Both the position numbers and the translations under genes were made by a program. From JALYQB01 sp035640155 (GTDB taxonomy: Bacteria > Actinomycetota > Actinomycetes > Mycobacteriales > Pseudonocardiaceae), in assembly GCA_035640155.1 (NCBI GenBank), contig DASQWR010000010.1:1-32484 (forward strand): DNA of 32,484 nt, written 5' to 3'. The notes under the pieces are model-generated. The model made no database searches. It had not been told where the DNA came from and saw nothing but the letters and a program-made list of their open reading frames with translations. This document shows, piece after piece, positions 1 to 7,463 of this stretch (position 1 is the first letter of the stretch; each line of letters opens with the position of its first letter).

Positions 1-27
1 CGAGGCTGCTGTCCGGAGGTGGTCGTG

Positions 28-1636
28 ATGGCGCAGCGGCTGGTGACGGTGAACGACGTCCTCGACGGGCATGTTGGTCTGGATCTGGAGTGCTTTGACC
101 GGATCTACCTCGGGCGGTTGGGTGCCGACCCTGCAGGTACCCGGGCAGGTAGTCAGTTTCCTGACCCGGCATCTGGGGTTCCCGATCCCCTCTCCGGCGA
201 TCTTGGAGCGCATCGGGCTGCGGTTGCGCAAGGCGGTAGCGGAGTTCGCCGCTGACAACGACATCCCGGTGATCCGCTTCGCCAAGGGGGAGCGCAAGGT
301 GGAGGTGATGGGGTCCGCACCTGGACCGGCTGGCCCGGGCCGGGCGGACTGGGGTGGCCGCGGTCGGGGTGGCTCAGGAGTTCCAGCGGGTGTTCACCGG
401 CACCACGTATCACCCCGACGAGGGCGGTGGCGGTGTCCCCCGGTTCGGCTACGCCAAGGCCGACCGCCGGGTGACCGCGTACTACTTCTATCTGGTCGAT
501 GAGGTGTTCGGGCCGGCGTTCGTCAAGATCTGCGCGTATTTCCCGTACCCGTTGAAGATCTGGATCAACGGCCACGAGTACGCCAAACGCGCCGCTGCGG
601 CAGCTGGGATCGGGTTCACCGAGCTTGCCAACGGGTTCGCCGCCACCGACGACCCCGCCGGGTTGCAGCGCATCTGCGACATGCTGGGGCCGGGCACGAT
701 CCGGGTGTTCTGCGAACGCTGGTGGGCGCGGCTACCACTACCGTTGACCGAGGCCGACCGGGCCGCGGGCTACTGGTGGGACATCTCCATGCGCCAGGTG
801 GAAGTCTCGCGCACCATCGTGTTCGACGCACCCCGCCAGGCCCGCGGGTTCTTCGAGGCGCTGTGCGTCGACAACCTCGACATCGGCCGGCCGGAGGAGA
901 TACAGCTGATCTTCGGCCGGCGAGTGCGTACCCCACCACCGGGTGGCTACCGCACCAAGCTGCTGCGCACCGGCGACGAGATCACCCTCAACGCCTACTT
1001 CCAGCACTCGAGGGTGAAGTCCTACCTCAAGTGCGGCCGCGCGTTTCGCATCGAGACCGTCGTCAACGACACCGGTGATCTCGGGGTGGCGCGGCGGCTG
1101 GAACATCTGGAGGAACTGTTCGGCAAAGCCCGTGACGTCAACCGTCGCATGGTCGATGCTTTCCGTGTCGGCCAGGGCTGTGTCCTTGCGAGCCCAGCCT
1201 TTGAGCGGGCCGCGCGACCCACCCTCTCGAGGAAGGTCGGAGGGCCCCAGCCCTGCGGTTCGGCGACCCTCGGGTCATGGCCCTGGCCGGCGCGCTGTGC
1301 GCCGTCGTGCACACCATCACCGGGTTCACCAACCGGAGCCTTCGCGCCCAGGTGAGCACTCTGCTCGGCGTGCCGTACTCGATGGGCCAGATGAGCTATG
1401 ACCTTCGGCGGCTCCGACTCAAAGGCTTGATCACCCGCCTGCCCCGCACCAACACCTACGTCCTGACCCCCGACGGGCAACGAGTCGCGATCTTCTACAC
1501 CAAGGTCCACAACCGGCTCCTGCGGCCGCTGCTGGCCGCCCACGACCCACCCGCACCACTACCCCTGCGTCAAGCCCTATGGGTGATCAATCACCACGTC
1601 GATGACTACGTCAACGAGGCCCGTATGGCCGCTTGA
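28..1636 (+). pseudogene. Broken actinobacterial protein of unknown function (three frameshifts)
   Basis: The reading frame moves through all three frames. Frame 1 runs from the ATG at 28 (GGAGG 8 nt upstream) to about 115 (DLECFDRIYL). Frame 2 continues to about 310 (VPGQVVSFLTRHLG, RKVEVM). Frame 3 continues to about 1230 (VAAVGVAQEFQRVFTG, ADRRVTAYYFYL, ICAYFPYP, YWWDISMRQVEVS, RGFFEALCVDNLD, RIETVVND). Frame 2 then finishes at the TGA 1634-1636 (ALRFGDPRVMALAGALCAVV and a winged-helix-like end, SYDLRRLRLKGLI). Joined, it would be a protein of about 535 residues. I remember this layout from a common actinobacterial hypothetical family but know no domain name or function. Two shifts lie beside G runs, so sequencing error is possible for those. 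A transposon link is not shown by the sequence. Confidence 0.75.
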
Positions 1637-1668
1637 AACTTGGCTCAAGTTTCAACACCCTAGGGTGT
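1633..1668. terminator. Two abutting palindromes between convergent genes, likely bidirectional terminator
   Basis: TTGAAACTTG (1633-1642), loop GCT, then CAAGTTTCAA (1646-1655) form a perfect 10-bp hairpin. It is followed at once by the 14-bp perfect palindrome ACACCCTAGGGTGT (1655-1668). The first covers the stop of the upstream pseudogene and the second covers the stop of the minus-strand gene. Position between two converging 3' ends fits termination in both directions. No U-tract follows, so factor-independent termination is only a suggestion. Confidence 0.55.
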
Positions 1669-2208
1669 GGGAAGCTGCAGATCGATCATCGTATCCGCGT
1701 GGCGGTGCACGATCTTCCAGGCTCCCTCCTCGAAGCGGAAGATCATCGTGGCTCGCAGGACCTGCTGCTGGCGCTCGGTCTGCCCCGCGTACAGGACGTG
1801 GGCACGCTCGATCGCCACGGTGTAGGCCAACTTGCCGCGCACGTCTTTGACCAGGTACTCGAAGTCGACCAGGGCGCCGCTGGGGCGGAATGCGCTCGCC
1901 GCGAGCAGGTAGCGCTGGCGGACCTTCGCCACGCCTGCGTCTCCCAGACCACCAAACCCGCCGAAGACCGAAGCTGGGTCCTCCTCGGCGGTGATCGACA
2001 ACCACGGCGACGGGTCGCCGTTGACGAAGGCCGAGTTGGCGGCTTGGTACTGGTGCAGGAACCGCTCGAAGCCGTGCGCGTCGTCGGCGCTCTGTGCGCG
2101 CGCGGCGGTTGCCGCGGGCTCGGCGACAGCCCCGGTGGAGGCCCCGGCGGAGACCAGGACGGCGAGCCCGAGCAACAGCGCGGCGATCGCGGAAGTGAGA
2201 CGCTTCAT
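1660..2208 (-). CDS. Secreted NTF2/SnoaL-like domain protein
   Basis: A 182-residue protein starting MKRLTSAIAALLLGLAVLV. The start is chosen because AAGGA lies about 8 nt upstream and a signal peptide begins there; an in-frame ATG at 2232 would add eight residues before it. Lys-Arg, a hydrophobic stretch and an Ala-rich cleavage region (residues about 1-40) indicate export. The rest has the look of a SnoaL/DUF4440-like NTF2 fold: an amino-terminal helix (ADDAHGFERFLHQYQAANSA), a middle segment ending VDFEYLVKDVRG, and strands near the end (VLRATMIFRFEEGAWKIVHR). The WKIVHRHAD end is typical of that superfamily. The ligand or reaction cannot be told. The gene is alone, tail-to-tail with the broken gene before it. 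Confidence 0.75.
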   Translation of the reverse strand: MKRLTSAIAALLLGLAVLVSAGASTGAVAEPAATAARAQSADDAHGFERFLHQYQAANSAFVNGDPSPWLSITAEEDPASVFGGFGGLGDAGVAKVRQRYLLAASAFRPSGALVDFEYLVKDVRGKLAYTVAIERAHVLYAGQTERQQQVLRATMIFRFEEGAWKIVHRHADTMIDLQLPTP

Positions 2209-2351
2209 CGCCAATCCTTTCCTCGGTGGCAAAACCTGTACACGTTCCTAGTGGGGACTAGAAGCACCAGCAGAGACACCAGGACGAGATTAACAAGGAC
2301 CGCGAGAGGGTGGCCCGTGCCGCGCTTCTATCGATTGATCATCTCGCTGAG

Positions 2352-2366
2352 TTGTTGAGTCAACAA
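2352..2366. promoter_or_regulatory. Perfect 15-bp operator-like palindrome
   Basis: TTGTTGA-G-TCAACAA has 7-bp arms around one central base. This shape resembles operators of MarR-type regulators. It lies 144 bp upstream of the secreted NTF2-like gene on the minus strand, and no regulator gene is visible beside it. Either it controls that gene or it is left over from a lost regulator gene. Confidence 0.45.
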
Positions 2367-2523
2367 ACGTCCTCGCCACCAAACCTACGAGGAAATTTGC
2401 ACATCCTCTTTTGCCGCTGGTCGGGCGTGCCCCCCGGCCATGCCGATGCGCGGACGTCTTGCGGTGTCCGTGCCGCGAGCCGCAGCGAGCTCCACTGTCC
2501 GGCGAATCGTCGACCGGACCCCT

Positions 2524-2743
2524 TCATCGCACGGCCTCGGCCACCAGTCGTACGCCGTCCCCCCGAGGCATGGTAAGGAACTCGATCTTCTGGCACCGCA
2601 CCTGGTCCTCGGGCGTACATCCCGCCGCCACCGGGCCGGTTGCAGCTGTGTCGTGGGGCACCTGGGCGAGCAGCCGGATGGCCTCGTCGGCGACCCTCCG
2701 CGTCGGCGAGAACCTCGTAGCGACTCGGCTCGACGGCGTGCAC
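2524..2743 (-). pseudogene. Carboxy-terminal remnant of an unidentified protein
   Basis: Read on the minus strand, two frames join near 2697 into a protein-like string. HAVEPSRYEVLADAEG is followed, after a one-base shift, by VADEAIRLLAQVPHDTAA and KIEFLTMPRGDGVRLVAEAVR, with a stop at 2524. Residue composition and helix-like spacing look coding, but I cannot name a family. Its upstream end meets the truncated IS30 transposase at about 2776, as if the insertion or later deletions had destroyed the rest. It could also be a chance open frame in GC-rich DNA. Confidence 0.3.
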
Positions 2744-2775
2744 GAGGCGAAGTCACGCCGACCCCCTTGCAGTGT

Positions 2776-3317
2776 GTGAAACACGGCATGGTCATGATCG
2801 CCGAGCGTCCGGCCGAGGTCGCTGACCGGGCCGTTCCCGGCCATGGGGAAGGTGATCTCCTGCTGGGAAAGGGGAACTCGTCAGCAATCGCCACTCTCGT
2901 GGAACGAACAAGCCGATTCGTGATTCTTCAGAGGCTGCCTATGACCACACCGCCGAACGCCTGGCCTACGCGCTCACCTCAGCCATGAACCGCCTCCCTG
3001 CGCTACTGAAGCGCTCCCTTACCTGGGACCAGGGCCGGGAGATGGCGCAGCACGCGAAGTTCACTACGATCACCGGAATTCCAGTATTCTTCTGTGATCC
3101 GCATTCGCCCTGGCAACGTGGCGCGAACGAGAACACTAACGGCCTACTCCGGGAGTACTTCCCCAAAGGAACCGACCTGTCAGAATATAACCAAGACTAC
3201 CTCGACGCGGTCGCCTTCGAACTCAACGGAAGGCCCCGGCAAACCCTCGGCTGGCTTAAACCTTTTGAGAAGCTCAATGCTATACTATTAGAAGCAGGTG
3301 ACGCATCCACCGCTTGA
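2776..3317 (+). pseudogene. IS30-family transposase remnant (amino end missing, frameshifted)
   Basis: This is the DDE catalytic part of an IS30-type transposase. Frame 1 reads MVMIAERPAEVADRAVPGHG and EGDLLLGKGNSSAIATLVER. At about 2940 (ctgcc|tat) one base is missing and frame 3 continues YDHTAERLAYALTSAMNRLP, TWDQGREMAQHAKFTTIT, CDPHSPWQRGANENTNGLLR and EYFPKGTDLS to the TGA at 3317. The acidic triad is visible: D in EGD, D in WDQG, E in NEN. A Gly replaces the Trp normally found in GHWEGD. The helix-turn-helix amino half is absent, so the element should be inactive. I could not delimit terminal inverted repeats. Confidence 0.88.
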
Positions 3318-3613
3318 AACCGCCCAGTATTGGTTACGCTTTGGCTTACTTGAGCAACACCATGCTCGATTTCAATCATTCGGCCGCCTTGCCTCGCCGA
3401 CCACGGAGCAGCCAACTCACCCAGAGTCTCTCGCCCGTTGGCGCCCCCCGGCGGCACAGTGGTCGGGTATCGGCTGGCGCCGACCACGGACCCCGGGTCA
3501 TTCGAGTACAGCCGCACTGGGGGCTGCCGCAGGGCAAGCTGGTCGTCTGACTCCCGGAGCACGTGCGGGCACGCGAGAGTCGGGCCATGATCGGTGGCGG
3601 GTTGGCCGAAGTC
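3318..3613. other. No supportable gene
   Basis: The stretch between the IS30 remnant and the next gene has open frames on both strands, but none has a ribosome site or a recognisable protein pattern. It is probably degraded DNA from the insertion. Confidence 0.5.
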
Positions 3614-4066
3614 TTAGCTTGGCTGGCCACCGCGGAGCTGACGGGCGATGTCAGCGAAGTCCATATAGACACGTTCACATACGAGTTGATCGTGTTCGAA
3701 CTCGTACAATACGGCCACCCGGGTGTTAAATGGTCGACCCGTCGAAGGAATACCAGCCCAGTCAACGTTTTGGGTACCGCTCATACGAATCTCAACGAAC
3801 AGATGGTCGTCACCATGGCGCAATGGGCCGGCCTCAAGGTGGAAGTCAGGAAACACGGAAAACATCTCTACAAACAGTTCATGAATTGCATCGTGGTTCG
3901 GCACCTGGCCGGCATCTCCGAATGCAGGGATGTCATAGCTTGCCTTGGAATCAGAGAAGGTTGCGACGGTAGCATCGGGGTCGTGTCGATTTTCTGCATC
4001 GATATGTACTCTAACTGTCGCTTCTCGGGTCTGGCGAAGTCTGGATTTTAGTTCCGCGTCAGTCAT
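3614..4066 (-). CDS. SnoaL-like ester cyclase family protein
   Basis: A complete 150-residue protein starting MTDAELKSRLRQTREATVRV, with GGAG about 6 nt before the ATG. It matches the SnoaL-like/ester-cyclase branch of the NTF2 superfamily. An amino-terminal helix is followed by HIDAENRHDPDATVATFSD, AIHELFVEMFSVFPDFHLE, the strand DDHLFVEIRMSGTQ, then GIPSTGRPFNTRVAVLYEFE and a closing helix (YMDFADIARQL). Members include polyketide cyclases and many proteins of unknown activity, so no substrate is assigned. There is no signal peptide, so it is probably cytoplasmic. The DNA here is visibly less GC-rich than the core genes, in keeping with the accessory surroundings. It stands alone. Confidence 0.82.
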   Translation of the reverse strand: MTDAELKSRLRQTREATVRVHIDAENRHDPDATVATFSDSKASYDIPAFGDAGQVPNHDAIHELFVEMFSVFPDFHLEAGPLRHGDDHLFVEIRMSGTQNVDWAGIPSTGRPFNTRVAVLYEFEHDQLVCERVYMDFADIARQLRGGQPS

Positions 4067-4971
4067 GGTTCACTCCAGGGGTATCTTTTAGTGGCAGCGA
4101 CCGATGCCGCAGTCGCGCCCGATCCTCCTCTGAGAATGGGATCATCGCATAGTGTCGCACCACGAGGGAAGGTGCCGTCGGGCAGGACCTTCACCACCGG
4201 TAGCCGCAGCTGGTCGGTGCCTGCCACAACAACGCCACCCCGAGCAGTCACACCACCAAGATCATATCTTGATAGTGCACACTGACCGGTTGGCCCCAAG
4301 CCCTCCTCGCCGTCGTCGCCGTCGTGTCCGGCCACGTCGCCGTGAAGACCATCCGCGCCCTCGCGGCGATCATCCGCGACCTGAGCACCCGACACCAAAG
4401 GCAGCAGGACTGACCGGGACTACGCCGCGGGTCGGATCGGGATCCGGCCTAGGGAACGGCTCCGAGCCAGTCGAGTACAGCTGGACGAGCTCGCCGAGCT
4501 CGACACCCCCACCAGTGCTCGGCGGGCCCAGGCGGGCCCAGGCGGGACGGGAAGCGGCGGGCACCGGCGAACCGATCCCCCGGATCAACCTCGTGCTGCT
4601 CAGTCATGCCCACCAGTGTCCGCCCCGGCGACCGAGGCCGCGAGGTCCGCGAGCACCGCCGCGCCGAATACGTCCGCCGCGGTGACGACCGGGGCGCCGG
4701 CGGCCTCGGCCAGCAACTCCGCGCGCACCCGCCCACGAGCGACGTGGGAGCGGGGTTCAATCACACCAGGGACCGTCCCGCGCGGAGTCGGCGGTCTCCT
4801 CGTGTTCTCCAGGTCGCATTCATCACCCGTGTATGTAACCCCGAAGGTCCGCTCAGCGTTCACGACCCAACAAGCCGACAAGTCCAACAGGCAGCAGGGT
4901 AACACATATACTCGCACATGCCGCGAGTCGCCCTGTCATACCGATGAGCGGACGTGTGGTCGCCAATTTTG
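4067..4971. other. About 900 bases without an intact gene
   Basis: Contains a possible IS4-type scrap (next entry). It also has an open frame on the plus strand at 4276-4413 reading TGWPQALLAVVAVVSGHVAV, with a basic end and no start codon. A GC-rich stretch at 4480-4560 has a short tandem repeat (GGCGGGCCCA twice) and a doubled GAGCTCG. Minus-strand frames between 4600 and 4800 (such as AGAPVVTAADVFGAAVLADL) look protein-like but have no start or family. I read the stretch as degraded genes. Confidence 0.5.
4129..4239 (-). mobile_element. Possible IS4-type transposase fragment
   Basis: The minus strand encodes QLRLPVVKVLPDGTF (about 4168-4212) within a longer open frame. It resembles the segment 'NLRLPVLxVLPDGS' that I remember from actinobacterial IS4-type DDE transposases. 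The preceding residues (GVVVAGTD) could be a shortened form of the usual GTGADLLW stretch. No flanking catalytic segments or terminal repeats are visible. This is a small relic at best, identified from memory of the motif. Confidence 0.35.
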
Positions 4972-5457
4972 TTAGAGCTTTTTGAAATACCTGCTGATCG
5001 GAAGATGCACAAAACCGACCCGCTCATAGGTCCGGCGTGCTGGCGCATGCCCCGGGTCACCCCCAGTCTCGACCATCGCTAGCACCATGCCGTTGTCTTT
5101 GAACCACTGGAGCGCGAACGACGTTAAGAGGGAACCGACACCGTTGCGCTGATAGGCAGGATCGACGGCGATCATGTAGATCTCACCCATGCCCTCCTGA
5201 TGATCAAGACGTGCCGCGACGAAACCCGTGACAACCATATCTAGCTCAGCGACCCAGACACGCATCCCCTCCGCGCTGCATGCAGCTTGCACCGCTCGCT
5301 GTTGATCCACGCGCCAATCGGGATGCATCTGCGAGTAGACACCAGACTTTCCCAGAAGCTCCTCGAGCGAGGCGAACACCGGCGCCCAAGCTCGTAGCGA
5401 AAGAGCTACCACCGCATCCTGGTCGCGTTCTTCGAAGACCCGGACAATAAGTTGCAT
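4972..5457 (-). CDS. GNAT family N-acetyltransferase
   Basis: A 161-residue single-domain GNAT protein, predicted to move an acetyl group from acetyl-CoA to an unknown amine. The amino end (LIVRVFEERDQDAVVALSLR) is the usual first strand and helix. Strand 4 and the acetyl-CoA loop are IYMIAVDPAYQRNGVGSLL, with the R/Q-x-x-G-x-G type signature QRNGVG. A later segment (MVETGGDPGHAPARRTYERV) gives the usual R-x-x-Y-E-R-x-G-F ending before strand 7. No good ribosome site lies before the ATG at 5457, so the start is the best available rather than proven. Base composition is less GC-rich than the core genes, suggesting an acquired gene. Confidence 0.85.
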   Translation of the reverse strand: MQLIVRVFEERDQDAVVALSLRAWAPVFASLEELLGKSGVYSQMHPDWRVDQQRAVQAACSAEGMRVWVAELDMVVTGFVAARLDHQEGMGEIYMIAVDPAYQRNGVGSLLTSFALQWFKDNGMVLAMVETGGDPGHAPARRTYERVGFVHLPISRYFKKL

Positions 5458-5557
5458 GGCTGCATGATGTCACACCTCATCACTCGTGGGGATCTCTTAA
5501 GGACATTTATCTACTCACATGTGTTCGTCTGCTGGTGGCAGGTTCAGGACCACGCTG

Positions 5558-5584
5558 CCTGGGCTGCGTGAGGCGCAGCCCAGG
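5558..5584. terminator. Strong stem-loop downstream of tRNA-Ala
   Basis: CCTGGGCTGCG (5558-5568), a 5-nt loop, then CGCAGCCCAGG (5574-5584) make a perfect 11-bp GC-rich stem. It lies about 130 nt past the 3' end of the minus-strand tRNA gene. There is no U-tract, as is common for actinobacterial terminators. Termination of the tRNA transcript is the likely role, but the hairpin also faces the GNAT gene's upstream side. Confidence 0.5.
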
Positions 5585-5711
5585 ACGAGCCGGGAGGTCA
5601 CCAACGCGGAGCCGCCACCGCCCGCGCCACGTCGCCCTTGCCGCAACCGGGCCTGTGCACGGGAGAGCAGCGGAACAGGAGTTCTAGTAGCACTCCCAAG
5701 GTACGGATTTG

Positions 5712-5784
5712 TGGAGCTGAGGGGAATCGAACCCCTGACCTTCTCGATGCGAACGAGACGCGCTACCAACTGCGCTACAGCCCC
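5712..5784 (-). tRNA. tRNA-Ala (anticodon CGC)
   Basis: The minus strand folds as a 73-nt cloverleaf. The acceptor is GGGGCTG with CAGCTCC, including the G3-U70 wobble that marks alanine tRNAs. The D arm is GCGC...GCGC and the anticodon stem is TCTCG/CGAGA around the loop TTCGCAT. The T arm is AGGGG-TTCGATT-CCCCT. The anticodon CGC reads GCG codons. CCA is not encoded (the gene continues CAAAT after the discriminator A). Its 3' end faces the eroded accessory DNA, the usual side for elements that integrate at tRNA genes. Confidence 0.97.
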
Positions 5785-5841
5785 GCGGACCTGCGGCTGT
5801 GAGCGTAGCAGCCGCCGCACGCCCATCAATGGTAGCCCGAG

Positions 5842-6633
5842 CTACTCCCCGACGGCCCGCCGGTGCGGGGGTTCGTACACGGGGCTCAGCTCCTCAAAGG
5901 CCGGATCCTCGTCGTCGAGGTTGAGGGCCACGGCGCGGGGGTGCGGGTCGGGGCGCGGCACCGAATCCGAGCGCGGTACCGGATCCGAGCGCGGCACCAC
6001 GCGAGGGACGGGCGTCTCCTCGAGGTCTGACGCCGGCTCATCGTGCCCGGCGTACTCACCCTGCGCGGCATGCCCATCGTATGCTGCTGCGTCGTCGTCA
6101 GGCTCCAACGACCGGTTGAGATGGGAGTGCACAGAGCCCAGCCGGGTGACGCGGCGATAGCGCACCTCCTCCTCGATGCGCACCTGTCGACGCAGGTAGG
6201 CGAGGTACCCGGCCAGCGAGGTCACGCTGGCGGCCAATGCCCACCACCACGTGGCGGACATCGTCAGGGCGAGCACCACCGAAGCGACCGCGACCGCCAG
6301 CAGCCCGATGACCACCCGCTGCCGGAAGGAGTACTTGGCGCGGGCGGCCAGTGCAGCCGCTTCGGGGTCGTATCCGCCACGCCCCGGGCGAAACGGGCGG
6401 TCGCGCAGGTCGTCCTCCGGCCCCGAGCCCGGTGCCGTGGTCCGATCAGTCATGACAGCCATCTCCTCACCGTGATCGGCCCGGGCGGGAGCCGGGGCCG
6501 GGCGGCGCAGCACCCGCGAGGCGAGCGCCGAGTCGGCGGTCCGGAGCACCTCCTGCCGCCGCTTCGCGACCATGGGAACGAGCACCACGAGCCATGCCAC
6601 CGCGAGCCCGGCGAAAACCACCGAGCTGGGCAT
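5842..6633 (-). CDS. sepX: Divisome membrane protein SepX/GlpR
   Basis: A 263-residue protein. A TM segment comes first (SSVVFAGLAVAWLVVLVPMV), then a basic stretch and a cytoplasmic linker. A TM pair follows at about residues 110-147 (VVIGLLAVAVASVVLAL and WWWALAASVTSLAGYLAYL), then an acidic, Pro/Arg-rich tail. This matches the actinobacterial SepX/GlpR family: SepX in Streptomyces, and GlpR in Corynebacterium, the membrane receptor of the gephyrin-like protein Glp. The position downstream of galU-glp-rimJ is the conserved one and supports the name. GGAGG lies about 10 nt before the ATG. The tail repeats VPRSDPVPRSDSVPRPDP, perhaps a linker before the conserved end (EDPAFEELSPVYEPPHRRAV). 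A 172-bp gap from rimJ suggests its own promoter. Confidence 0.85.
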   Translation of the reverse strand: MPSSVVFAGLAVAWLVVLVPMVAKRRQEVLRTADSALASRVLRRPAPAPARADHGEEMAVMTDRTTAPGSGPEDDLRDRPFRPGRGGYDPEAAALAARAKYSFRQRVVIGLLAVAVASVVLALTMSATWWWALAASVTSLAGYLAYLRRQVRIEEEVRYRRVTRLGSVHSHLNRSLEPDDDAAAYDGHAAQGEYAGHDEPASDLEETPVPRVVPRSDPVPRSDSVPRPDPHPRAVALNLDDEDPAFEELSPVYEPPHRRAVGE

Positions 6634-6667
6634 GCGCCATCACCTCCCCGGTACTCGCGATCACGCA

Positions 6668-6695
6668 TGATTATCACCAGGGGCCACAATAATCA
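6668..6695. promoter_or_regulatory. A+T-rich inverted repeat upstream of sepX
   Basis: TGATTAT (6668-6674) and ATAATCA (6689-6695) are perfect 7-bp arms around a 14-bp spacer. They lie 35-62 bp before the sepX ATG in otherwise very GC-rich DNA. On the minus strand the proximal arm sits in TGATAAT, a plausible -10. The dyad could be a dimeric regulator site over the sepX promoter. Confidence 0.45.
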
Positions 6696-6805
6696 CGGAC
6701 GCCACTCACTGCCCCCAGGCGCGCCGGAGGGGGCTCACTGAGCGTGCCCACTTCGGTGCGGCGGCGACGGACGTACCACGAGCTCGAGCGACGTGCGGAC
6801 GCCGG

Positions 6806-7459
6806 TCACGCCACGTGCGCGCGGCCCTCACGGATCAGGCGGTCGACGAGGCTGCCCTCGACCTCCTCCCGGGTCAGGGCGAGGCACCGATGATCCCGCC
6901 AGCTCCCCGCCACCTCGAGGTAGCGCACCAGCAAGCCCTCGTCACGGAATCCCAGCTTTGCGAGCACCCGCAGGCTCGCGGCGTTCTCCGGCCGCACGGT
7001 GGCCTCCACGCGGTGCAGCTCGGCGAATGCGAAGGCGTGGTCGACGGCCAGCGCGACCGCACCGGACGCGACCCCCTGCCCGGCCAGGTGTGAGGCCACC
7101 CAGTAGCCGACCCAGGCCGAGCGCAGGGCTCCCCGCACGATGTTGCCCACGGTGAGCTGCCCGGCCAGCGCACCGTCCACCGTGATCGCGAAGGGCAGCG
7201 CCTCGCCGCGGCGGGCCGTCGCCCGCAGGCCGGAGCACTGCGCGGGCCAGGCGGTCGGTGCGTGGCGATCCACCCAGCTTCCGGACCCGTCGGGCTCCCA
7301 GGCCCGCAGGTAGACCTCGTCCCGGATCCGCAGCCGGCTCCATTCCTTGCCGTCCCGCCAGCGGACCGGCCGCAGCGCCACCTCACCCGCAGCCACCCGT
7401 ACCGGACCTGGACGTGCCGGCCAGCCGGGATGGCGGTCTCCCATGACACCGAGCACCAC
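6806..7459 (-). CDS. rimJ: GNAT N-acetyltransferase, RimJ/RimL type
   Basis: A protein of about 217 residues with the RimJ/RimL pattern. The substrate-side half is VALRPVRWRDGKEWSRLRIR. Strand 4 and the acetyl-CoA loop are WVGYWVASHLAGQGVASGA (GQGVAS signature). The sequence then continues HRVEATVRPENAASLRVLAK and LGFRDEGLLVRYLEVAGSWR. Family members acetylate protein amino termini or small amines; the substrate here is unknown. It begins 4 nt after the glp stop, so translation is probably coupled. GTG 7459 and ATG 7444 are both possible starts and neither has a clear ribosome site. In many actinobacteria this gene sits between glp and sepX, which hints at, but does not show, a link to division proteins. 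Confidence 0.85.
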   Translation of the reverse strand: MVLGVMGDRHPGWPARPGPVRVAAGEVALRPVRWRDGKEWSRLRIRDEVYLRAWEPDGSGSWVDRHAPTAWPAQCSGLRATARRGEALPFAITVDGALAGQLTVGNIVRGALRSAWVGYWVASHLAGQGVASGAVALAVDHAFAFAELHRVEATVRPENAASLRVLAKLGFRDEGLLVRYLEVAGSWRDHRCLALTREEVEGSLVDRLIREGRAHVA

Positions 7460-7463
7460 GCGC

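Noticed and set aside
354..1355. Reading 354-1355 as an intact 333-residue gene
   Set aside because: Both ends of the frame lose the protein pattern, which continues in other frames; it is one part of a broken gene.
4480..4560. CRISPR-like or satellite array
   Set aside because: Only two copies of a 10-bp unit and no spacers; ordinary GC-rich short repeat.
4907..4926. TATACT followed by a nine-codon frame starting ATG 4918
   Set aside because: A good -10 but no -35, no ribosome site and no downstream gene on that strand; could be chance.
6721..6745. GC-rich hairpin in the rimJ-sepX gap as a sure terminator
   Set aside because: CCCCC/GGGGG arms around GGCGCGCC are near-inevitable in such DNA and the stem is imperfect; evidence is too weak for a feature.
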